A DNA stretch of 64,000 nucleotides from assembly GCF_032362555.1 (NCBI RefSeq), contig NC_083522.1:1590001-1654000 (forward strand), in the 5' to 3' direction. This DNA comes from Amyelois transitella (Eukaryota > Arthropoda > Insecta > Lepidoptera > Pyralidae). The notes below the pieces were generated by a model. That model did no database searches and had not been told where the DNA came from. It saw only the letters and a list, made by a program, of their open reading frames with translations. Both the position numbers and the translations under genes were made by a program. Every line of letters begins with the position of its first letter. Position 1 is the first letter of the stretch. Below are positions 49,230 through 61,200 of the stretch, in pieces.

Positions 49230-52200
49230 CTAAACGTTCTCCTTCTCTTTGGCGTAAGACAGGAACACTTCCTCGAGAGTGGTTTCTGTGACAGCGTAGT
49301 CTTCCACCAGGGCCGGGTAAGTGGTCCTGAGTTCTTCAAGTTTGGTGAACAATTCACTGTACTGTAGCCTGAGACCTTTGTCCACGTGGTAGTTGAGCAT
49401 AGTCTGGAATTTATTAAATTTAAAGATTTTAATTACATTTATATACTTACGTCTATATTCTAACGTAAAGGGTAAAACCAACGGCTGAAAAGCCACGTTC
49501 AAGCTCTATGGCTAAATGATGGAATTGAGATTCAAATAGTGATAGGTTGTTAGCCCATCACATACAAGAATAATCCCAAGTTTATAAGCGTTTCCCTTGG
49601 TTGCCTTTCACGACATATGGAGTGATCCTATTTTAAAGTGCCAGTGACTACAAGGCTCATGTTTGATTTACTTGCCTAATTAGAGCATATAAAGCGACAC
49701 TGCTGTGAATTCCAAAACATTTCAGCAAACTTAATCAGAATAACAGCATAAAGTCAGGCTACAATAAATCACACGCGGCCGAAATCGTCAACGAGTTGGT
49801 AAGTACTATAAACATTTAACAAATGAGATTCTATTCCATTGTGAAAACGCTAAAATGTCTATGACCAAAAACAAGACGTTTATTGGGGACTCTAATTAAT
49901 TACAAACGTAGGTTTTTACGAAAAAAAAAATACTTTATACTTAACACACCTTATGCTCATCTTTGGGTATCCACTGGTATCGTAAACAGGTTTCTTTCAG
50001 ACGCTTCAAATCGAGATTGGGGCTATCCGTCACTGAAATAAAACGCACATTTTATTTATCACACCATGGCACCACTTGGCACACCTCGAATTCCCTTGCT
50101 GTCGTCTAATTTAGAGCAATGCAATAATCTTAAAGAAAATGGTTATTTCATTCAATAGTCCTCAAGAACTTATTCCAATGCCTTCTATTCTAATTTCAAA
50201 ACAAAAACGTCACCATTGCCGTTAATTTTTTGAAATTAGAACCATCGTCGTAGCCGTGCGTGGAAGTTCTGTTTTCCTAATTTAAATTACTCAACAATCA
50301 TCACATGCAGTGACCAGTGTCTCAAATCTTGTTAAAGACGACGGAAGCTGTTGTGTGTGCTTGAAGTTCCTTTTTCAAAAATCGCCCAATTTAAAATAAG
50401 ATTACTCACCGTCAGTCCCTTCCCGCGGGGCGGCGCTAGTGTCTCTGATCTTGATGAAGACTACCAGACCGGTGTGGTGAGAGGCTCTTAGTGCTGCAGG
50501 GGATCCCAACGCTGCCAATGTCCCGGCAGACATGATGCCCACGCGAGAACATAAAGCCTCCATCTCGTCCATACTGTCAAATAAGTAAATTTATTATTTT
50601 TTGTAGTTTTTTTCGTAAAAATTATAATTTGTTGATAGTTTGTTTTTTAAAAACGGCCACGTCTGCTGTAACTGTTACCTGGCCGCCCGCACGGCGCGCC
50701 ACAGCTGCCGCCTGGCCGCCACGTCTGCTGTAACTGTTACCTGTGAGACGTGATGAGCACGGCCCGCTTCCTGCCCGCCCGCGTGATCTGCGCCCTGGCC
50801 GCCCGCACGGCGCGCCACAGCTGCCGCCTGGCCGCCACGTCTGCTGTAACTGTTACCTGTGAGACGTGATGAGCACGGCCCGCTTCCTGCCCGCCCGCGT
50901 GCGCTGCGCCCGGGCCGCCCGCACGGCGCGCCACAGCTGCCGCCTGGCCGCCACGTCTGCTGTAACTGTTACCTGTGAGACGTGATGAGCACGGCCCGCT
51001 TCCTGCCCGCCCGCGTGCGCTGCGCCCGGGCCGCCCGCACGGCGCGCCACAGCTGCCGCCTGGCCGCCACGTCTGCTGTAACTGTTACCTGTGAGACGTG
51101 ATGAGCACGGCCCGCTTCCTGCCCGCCCGCGTGCGCTGCGCCCGGGCCGCCCGCACGGCGCGCCACAGCTGCCGCCTGGCCGCCACGTCTGCTGTAACTG
51201 TTACCTGTGAGACGTGATGAGCACGGCCCGCTTCCTGCCCGCCCGCGTGCGCTGCGCCCGGGCCGCCCGCACGGCGCGCCACAGCTGCCGCCTGGCCGCC
51301 ACGTCTGCTGTAACTGTTACCTGTGAGACGTGATGAGCACGGCCCGCTTCCTGCCCGCCCGCGTGCGCTGCGCCCGGGCCGCCCGCACGGCGCGCCACAG
51401 CTGCCGCCTGGCCGCCACGTCTGCTGTAACTGTTACCTGTGAGACGTGATGAGCACGGCCCGCTTCCTGCCCGCCCGCGTGCGCTGCGCCCGGGCCGCCC
51501 GCACGGCGCGCCACAGCTGCCGCCTGGCCGCCACGTCTGCTGTAACTGTTACCTGTGAGACGTGATGAGCACGGCCCGCTTCCTGCCCGCCCGCGTGCGC
51601 TGCGCCCGGGCCGCCCGCACGGCGCGCCACAGCTGCCGCCTGGCCGCCACGTCTGCTGTAACTGTTACCTGTGAGACGTGATGAGCACGGCCCGCTTCCT
51701 GCCCGCCCGCGTGCGCTGCGCCCGGGCCGCCCGCACGGCGCGCCACAGCTGCCGCCTGGCCGCCACGTCTGCTGTAACTGTTACCTGTGAGACGTGATGA
51801 GCACGGCCCGCTTCCTGCCCGCCCGCGTGCGCTGCGCCCGGGCCGCCCGCACGGCGCGCCACAGCTGCCGCCTGGCCGCCACGTCTGCTGTAACTGTTAC
51901 CTGTGAGACGTGATGAGCACGGCCCGCTTCCTGCCCGCCCGCGTGCGCTGCGCCCGGGCCGCCCGCACGGCGCGCCACAGCTGCCGCCTGGCCGCCACGT
52001 CTGCTGTAACTGTTACCTGTGAGACGTGATGAGCACGGCCCGCTTCCTGCCCGCCCGCGTGCGCTGCGCCCGGGCCGCCCGCACGGCGCGCCACAGCTGC
52101 CGCCTGGCCGCCACGTCTGCTGTAACTGTTACCTGTGAGACGTGATGAGCACGGCCCGCTTCCTGCCCGCCCGCGTGCGCTGCGCCCGGGCCGCCCGCAC

Positions 52201-55200
52201 GGCGCGCCACAGCTGCCGCCTGGCCGCCACGTCTGCTGTAACTGTTACCTGTGAGACGTGATGAGCACGGCCCGCTTCCTGCCCGCCCGCGTGCGCTGCG
52301 CCCGGGCCGCCCGCACGGCGCGCCACAGCTGCCGCCTGGCCGCCACGTCTGCTGTAACTGTTACCTGTGAGACGTGATGAGCACGGCCCGCTTCCTGCCC
52401 GCCCGCGTGCGCTGCGCCCGGGCCGCCCGCACGGCGCGCCACAGCTGCCGCCTGGCCGCCACGTCTGCTGTAACTGTTACCTGTGAGACGTGATGAGCAC
52501 GGCCCGCTTCCTGCCCGCCCGCGTGCGCTGCGCCCGGGCCGCCCGCACGGCGCGCCACAGCTGCCGCCTGGCCGCCACGTCTGCTGTAACTGTTACCTGT
52601 GAGACGTGATGAGCACGGCCCGCTTCCTGCCCGCCCGCGTGCGCTGCGCCCGGGCCGCCCGCACGGCGCGCCACAGCTGCCGCCTGGCCGCCACGTCCAC
52701 TCCGGCCGTGGGCTCGTCCAGCAGCGACAGCGCGGCGCGGCGGGCCAGCGCGCCCACGCTGCTCAGGCGCCGCGCGCACCCGCCGCTGTACGAGCTCATT
52801 GGCCGGTCTGCATACTTCATCAAATCTAAAAGAATGTCAATGTAATCAGTTGAAACAGATTAGGATTAACAAACTCGATAGTTTAGAACGAGTGAAAAAG
52901 AATCCGCAGAAAAATAACTGAAACATTCTTATCCTAGATGTAATACTGGCCGGCAACAACTCCACCCATAGATTCAAATTTTGAACGAAGGGAAAAGCAC
53001 CCGTGTTAAAATATAAGAAACCCTGTGTTTAAATTAAGAACGCGCTGGCCCATTCAAATATTGTTTTTTTTTTGTCTAGTAAACATTTCAATATTGAACA
53101 TACTGGCTGAGTTTAAAAAAAATTCTTTTAATTTTTTTTAAACTTTCATTTGGGAACGAATTGCACTTAGTGGCTTTTTTAAATGGCTCCTTCGATAAGC
53201 GGCCCGTCAGGCATTCGGCCATGCTGAAAAATTGGGGTAGCTACTTAATTTTTCCTAGAAACGCGAGGATAACATTCAATGAACTGTTTAATCTCTCTTA
53301 TATTTGCGTGTTCTGAGTAGTTTCCTTCGCAACTTAGCTTAGCTTCGTAACCCAAGGACTATCATAACGAAGAAATATGGTCATCAGGTTCTTAGAAAAG
53401 ACGTTGCAGAAAGAAAATGTGGTGTTTCTCTCCGACACTAAACGGATATCGGTGTACATGATTTGCTGGTGATCTTAGATACATCATATGAAGAGAAACT
53501 GGTATTGGCAAAAGATGACATGCGAGCCAATGGACTGAAATCAAGAGGACGCCGAAAACAGGACCGAGTGGAGACAGAAAAGTAGGAAGGCGGACCCTGG
53601 GCCCCGTAACACTTCTGTGGAGGGTAAGAGAATCAGTATTTTTTTTTAAATTTTGCTCTTGAAAGATGTCAATCTATCAGAAATCCTGAACAAAAGACGA
53701 ACGCACCAATCAGCTCGAGCCACCTAATGGATTTATATGTTACTGATACGGGAGGACGCAGAGATGACAAAGAAAACTGGTTTTTTAAATTTTCCTCTTG
53801 AAATATATAAATCTATCAGAATACCTCTGACAGGTTCTGACGGCCAGTTCGGAACTCATTGGCGCCGAACAATTAAAGGCAGTAACGTAATTCTTCTTAA
53901 GGAAGACGCCAGGAAGATGCCGGTCTTTATATAAGCTACTGTTTTTCTGATATGAACAGAGGAGAAATCAGCAAATGAGCTCAGGAGACCATAGACTAAA
54001 ATATCAAAGATTTTTGGGTAATTACAAAGATCTTCTCAGAAGACGTTGCAGAATTAAACTAAGTCATTACTTTCTGACATCCGATTAATAATACTTAGTC
54101 TATTAGCTATGGGTCTTTGAGACTTACTTTTGACTTAAGATACATAATAAGAGGAACTCACCAATCAGCTCGAGCCACCTGACGGCCTCCTTGCTGGCGT
54201 CCTCTGCAGAAAGTCCGTCCAGCTTCAGCAGCAGCTCCAAGTTCTGTCGGCCAGTTAGGAACTCGTCCATGCCGAAGAATTGGGGACAGTAACCGAGCCC
54301 GTTCAGATACTGCGGGTGGAAAATAAAACCAAACTTAGAGCATCGATGGTCAAATGAATGAATGAACTCATTCATTCTTCAGTCTTGAAAGACTGATAGG
54401 CCACATTCAGCTGTTAGGCTTAATGATAGAATTAAGATTCAAATAGTGACAGGTTGCTAGCCCATTGCCTAAAAGGAGAATACCTGAAAGAACAATAATG
54501 AAGAGAAAGTTCATAAGCCTATCCCTTACATTAAATTTTAAGTTTAATTGATATTGTGAAGTTGACGTTGTTGAAGAAAATGCTGCAGTACAGTTTGTTA
54601 CCGCTTCTTCTGCACTGACGCCTTGGAAGCGGCAGTAAACTTAGTTTTAAGTAATTTATTTGACGTCAACCAATGTTGTTAAACCATACGTTTTGACAAT
54701 TATTAAGTGATATGAAGTATCCTATAATAATGAATAAAAATTTTGAATTTGAACTTAGTCGCCTTTTACGACATCCATGGGAATGAGATGGGGGTGGTCC
54801 CATTCTTTTTTATATTGGTATGAATTCATTCACCAAAGAATAAGTTTAAAGTCAAATGGGTGACTTAAACTAACCGTTAACATGAACTTTGAGTTGCGAG
54901 CTTGACCCGAACTTAACCGAAACGACTTCAGCATATTGCGGCTTAAAAAGTGAATTAAAATATTGAACTGGCGATTATAACTCAAAAAAGAGTAACCATG
55001 ACCCAACGCTATTAAGTATTCAGTGTTATTCAGTGGCAACATCCGAAATAGGTAGGTTTATATTTGACAATAATGATATCTATCCACACTTTTAATGAAA
55101 CAAAATACACGAGTATGTCTGTAACAACGAATAAACTCAAAAACTAGTGAACCGATTTTGATGAAATTTTGTACACAGATGGAACAGACCTTTAAGAATA

Positions 55201-58200
55201 CCTTTTCTGGAAATCGAAATCTGGAATATAATAATTAGTTTTACATTCATTCATGTATTTTAAAGTAGTGCATTCGTTCACGATTCAGATTTAAGATAGA
55301 TATCTATATTTGTAAATTGACGTCCGATGAAAAAGCTGCAGTGTAGTTTGTTCCACCATTTCTTCTACACATGCGCTTTGGAAGCGGTAGTAGTTCTAAT
55401 TAGATTAAAGTGTATCCAATTTTGAAAATAAATCTATTCTATTCTAAGAATATATAAATATATAAGGTACAAATTACACAGATTGAGTTAGCCTCGAAGT
55501 AAGTTCGAGACTTGTGTTACGAGATACCAACTCAACGCTACTATATATTTTATAATAAATACTTATATAGATAAACATCCAAGACCCAGGCCAATCAGAG
55601 CAAGTTCGTTTCTCATCGTGCCCTGGCCGGGATTCGAACCCGGGACCTCCGGTGACACAGACAAGCGCACTACCGCTGAGCCACAGAGGCCGCCTGAGTG
55701 ACTTAAGGCATTAGTTAGTCCGTTTGGGTCCTCAGCTCTCTAGGAAGAGAGAGCGAGGTGCACTTATAAGCGCGAATCTAGATGGGTAATCAAGCTTATA
55801 CAAGAAGCAAAAAAGAAGAAAATGGAGTAGCACCTTGGAGTTATCGAACACTCGTTGCGGCTGGTCGTTGGCCACGATGCGGCCGCGCGTGGGGAACGTC
55901 TCGCACGTCATCATCTTGAACGTGGTGGATTTGCCGGCGCCGTTCACGCCCACCAGGCCGAAACATTCGCCTGGAGAGTAGAAATACCTAGTTTTATTTT
56001 GATGTTGATACAACTGTTAGCAGAATTTGTGCCTATTCATGTAATTAAAAAATGCATTATGGCATCATCATGAGGTACAACCATAGGAATTGGAATAAAA
56101 TACTATGGATTAATAAAATATATGCCGTGTGGTTCCCGGCACCAATACAAAAAAGAATAGGACCACTCCATCTCTTTCTCATGGATGTCGAAAAAGGCGA
56201 CTTAGGGATAGGCTTACTAACTTGGGATTCTTTTTTAGGCGATTGGCTAGCATACTGTCACTATTCGAATCTCGATTCTATCAAAAAGCCAAACAGCTGA
56301 ACGTGGCCTTTCAGACTTTTCAAGACTGTTGGCTCTGTCTACCCCGCAAGGGATATAGAAGTGAAACGTCACGAGGAGATTGCGAATCAAAGCTAATGGA
56401 TTTGTAACCTTGCAACTTTGTACGTTTCCCTGTAAAGCAGAGATTCCCAAACTTATTTTGTCTACTGCCCACTTTGAGAATATATATTTTTTTAGCGCCC
56501 CCATTTTTTCACCTATTTAAAAAACCACTATAACTTCAAATTAGTTTAATTAATTATTGTGACCTATATATGTATTGTATAATGCCTCTACACAACGCCC
56601 CCATTTCCTTTCTGGGTCTTTTACCGCCCCCCCTTGAGACCTGCCGCGCCCACAAGGGAGCGTTATCGCCCACTTTGGGAAAGACTGCTGTAAAGGTTGT
56701 ATATACATGTATGTATGTACATGAAACGTCACGAGGAAACTTGCGAATAAATTTTGCTAATGGATTTGTAACCTTGCAACTTTGTACGTACGTTTCCCTG
56801 TAAAGGTTGTATATATGTATGTATGTACATGAAACGTCACGAGGAAACTTGCGAATCAATTTTGCTAATGGATTTGTAACCTTGCAACTTTGTAAGTACG
56901 TTTCCCTGTAAAGGTTGTATATATCTGCCGTGGTATAACTAAAATGCCGTTATCTGCTTTTTACCAGTGGAATAAGAAAAAAAAAATCTCTTTCGATCTG
57001 TATATACGACTGTTTGGTACCTAAGTCATAAATAGGCGTTCTAATTGATGAATGTCATCAGTTTAAATTTTTACCGCATTTATGACGTTTTACTTAAAAC
57101 AAGGATTTGGCAGATAACGGCATTTTAGTTATACCAGGGCAGATATGTATGTATGTATATACCTTCGTGCACAGCGAAGCTTACACCGCGCACTGCGCTT
57201 ACGCCGCGGCCGCAAGCGAGCGACTGGTACCGCTTGTGGACGCTGGATATCAGCAACGCGTCGCCGCGGGGACGAGCTGGAATTGTTATTTACATATATA
57301 TGTATATGTTCAACTAGCGACCCGCCCCGGCTCCGCACGGGTGCAAAATTATAAATGTTACTATAGGTACATAAAATTCGTGTGGTTCCCGGCACCAATA
57401 AAAAAAAAAAGAATAGGACCACTCCATCTCGTTCCCATGGATGTCGTAAAAGGCGACTAAGGGATAGGCTTATAAACATGGGATTCTTCTTTTGGGCGAT
57501 GGGCTAGCAACCTGTCACTATTTGAATCTCAATTCCATCATAAAGCCAAACAGCTGAACGTGGCCATTCAGTCTTTTCAAGACTGTTGGCTCTGTCTACC
57601 CCGCAAGGGATATAGACGTGATTTATTGTATGTATGTATTATACATAAAAACCTTCCTCTTGAATCACTCTACCTGTTATAAAAAACCGCATCAAAATCC
57701 GTTGCGTAATTTTAAAGATTTAAGCATACCTACAGACAAACAGACTAAAATAGCGACTTTGTTTTATACTATGTAGTGATGTTCAAATGCATTGTCCAAT
57801 TGATAGGAGTTTTGTCATTATGTGAATCAGTTGCAAATGAACAATCATCCCGTCTACACGTTGGTTTTCCTATAAAGAGTGGTACAAACAATAGTAACCC
57901 TTATTCAATTGTACAACATATATTACATTAATGGCCGCCAGCGACTTCGTTCGCGTGGAAAACCTTATCGTAACGTAATTTAAAACACAGTGACTTGCCG
58001 CTTTTTACTGAATTATCTAGTTCTTTTATTGTTCGCCGGTTGACTGGAAGTGATCCCTTCATGGGATAAGTCCGCCATTGCAAGTGATTTGTTTCGATTG
58101 AACCCGGATCCTCCGGTGTCACAGACTACCGCTGCGCCACAAAGGCCGTCCGAAATAGTGTCGAAACATTATTGAAATCATATTAAAACTCACCGATTGC

Positions 58201-61200
58201 TTCGTCGACGTATTCTTTTTCCTTCAGCAGTATATCATCCTTCGGGACTTCCTCCGATACGTATTTCAAGGTCAAACAGCGGTCACGCAGCCTTTGCAGT
58301 ATACCACGCTCCAGCAGAAACACAAGGAGCTGTAAATGAACTCAAATCTATGAGATACATACATACATACAAAAAATCACGCCTCTTTCCTGGAGGGGTA
58401 GGCAGAGACTACCTCTTTCCACTATGAGATAGTTTATACAATACACAAATACTCACACGTTGTCGTGTTTTTATTCACTAACCAACCTTTTTTAATAATT
58501 ATCATTTAATATAAAACGCAGTCGAAATCTCAACAAAAGGGAGGATATAAAATAATAAAAAAAAAACTACACACGGTATTAACTAAACGCCATTTTGCGT
58601 CTACGTTATTACACATACATTATTTAAATTATAAACTGTATTTTTTTTATTTTTGTGTTGTAGATATTATGTTTTCAGGAACTACTGGTTCGAATTGAAA
58701 AATTATTTTTGCGTTGAATAGAACATTTATCGAGGAAGGCTATATAACATCACGCTGCAACTATAAGGAGCAAAGAAATAATAGAATATGTAAAAAAAAA
58801 ACGGGGAAAATTATTCATCCTTGAGGGCTTCAATGATGCCCAAAATAACTGTTCCACGCGGACGAAGGTACGGGCATAGCTAGTAACAAATAAAATATTT
58901 TATCATAATGTACTCACCATTATGACAATGAACTGAACGAAGAGAGCCACCATATAGCTGAGGGGTGAATAGTCGTCGAAAGCGAAGTAAGGTCGTGGGT
59001 GCTGTTTTAGAACTGTGAACAAAATGGATCATACATACATAAAATCACCCCTTTTTCCCGGAGGGTTAGGCAGAGACTACATCTTACTACTTGCAACGAT
59101 CTCTGCATACTTAGTTCGCTTCATCCACATTCTTTCGTTCATCATTCATCCACAGTTTCGTGTATTCTTGACCTGACTTTTTGCCAGGACGTCCTTAGTT
59201 TGATCAAGATACGTTCGTCTAGGCCTTCCCACTCCGACCTGTCATATCGGAAAATGTACCATTGAGCATTTTTAGAGACACGGTGTCTATCTATCGTTAA
59301 TTTATATTTTAAAAGTTATTTGAAAATTCCGTATATCCACAGCCTTAAACCACTTCTATCCATGGCCATAAAACACTTGTATCCACGGCTTTAACGCACT
59401 GGTGTCCGCAGCCTTAATGCACTTGTATCCATGGCCACAAGGACACTTATAAACTAAGACTCTCTCTCTCTCTGCACCTCTCACTCCATCTCTTTCCCAT
59501 GGATGTCGTAAAAGGCGACTAAGGGATAAGCTCACAAACTTGGGATTCTTTCTCAGGCGATGGGCTAGCAACCTGTCACTATTTTAATTCTCAATTCTAT
59601 CATTAAGCCAAATAGCCCAACGTGGCCATCCAGTCTTTTCAAGACAGTTGGCTCTGTCTACCCCGCAAGGAATATAGACGTGACCATATGTACATATGTA
59701 TGTATGTAAAAACTAAGACAACTCACCGCAACACCTCCCTATATCGAAGCCATTATCGTTGATGTACAAGTAAAGCAGCCAAAGTATTATCGACTGTACT
59801 ATATCGATGCGTGACTAAATTAATTAAGAAGCACTGAAAATTCCGTGTATCCACAGCCTTAAACCGCTCGTATCCATGGCCATAAAACACTTGTATCCAC
59901 GGCCTTATAACACTGGCGCACACAGCACTTGTATCCATGGCCATAAAACACTTGTATCCACGGCCTTAACACACTGGCGCCCACAGCCTAAAGGCACTTT
60001 TATCCATGGTCATAAAACACTCGCATCCACAGCCTTAACACACTGGCGCCCAAAGCACTTGTATCCATGCCTATAAAACACTTAACAACTTAAGACAACT
60101 CACCGCAACACCTCTCCGTATCGAAGCCATTATCGTTGACGTACAAATGCGGACACCTGTCCGAGTTGAGTCAAGAAGTAAAGCAGCCAAAGCATTATCG
60201 ACTGTACCATATCGATGCGTGACTAATTAAATTAAGAAGCACTGAAAATTCCTTGTATCCACAGCCCTAATGCACTTGTATCCATGGCCATAAAACACTT
60301 GTACTCACAGCCTTAACACACTGGCGCCCACAGCCTAAAGGCACTTTTATCCATAGCCATAAAACACTTGGATCAACGGCCTTAACACACTGACGCCCAA
60401 AGCACTTGTATCCATGCCTATAAAACACTTAAAAACTTAAGACAACTCACCGCAACACCTTTCCGTATCGAATCCATTATCGTTGACGTACAAATGCGGA
60501 CACCTGTCCGAGTTGAGTCAAGAAGTAAAGCAGCCAAAGTATTATCGACTGTACCATGTCGATGCGTGACTAAATTAATTAAGAAGCACTGAAAATTCCG
60601 TGTTTCCACAGCATTAAGACACTCGTATCCATAGCCATAAAACACTTGTATTCACAGCCTTAACACACTGGCGCCCACAGCCTAAGGCACTCGTATCCAT
60701 AGCCATAAAACACTTGTACTCACAGCCTTAACACACTGGCGCCTACAGCCTTAAGGCACTTTAATCCATGGTCATAAAACACTCGCATCCACAGCCTTAA
60801 CACACTGGCGCCCACAGCACTTGTATCCATGCCTATAAAACACTTAAAAACTAAGACAACTTACCGCAACACCTCTCCGTATCGAAGCCATTATCGTTGA
60901 CGTACAAATGCGGACACCTGTCCGAGTTGAGTCAAGAAGCAGCCAAAGTATTATCGAATGAACCATATCGATGCGTGACTAAATTAAAAAGCACTAAAAT
61001 TCCGTGTATCCACAGCCTTAAATCGCTCGTATCCATGGCCATAAAACACTTATATCCACAGCTTTGACACACTGGCGCCCAAAGCACTTGTATCCATGGC
61101 CATAAAACACTTGTACTCACAGCCTTAACACACTGGCGCCCAAAGCACTTGTATCCATGGCCTATAAAACACTTAAAAACTCAACAACAACTTACCGCAA

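Noticed and set aside
53440..53620. Possible LINE fragment (GACTGAAATCAAGAGGACGC, AGGAAGGCGGACCCTGGG)
   Set aside because: Too short and decayed to assign; it lies within the region of ghost exons.
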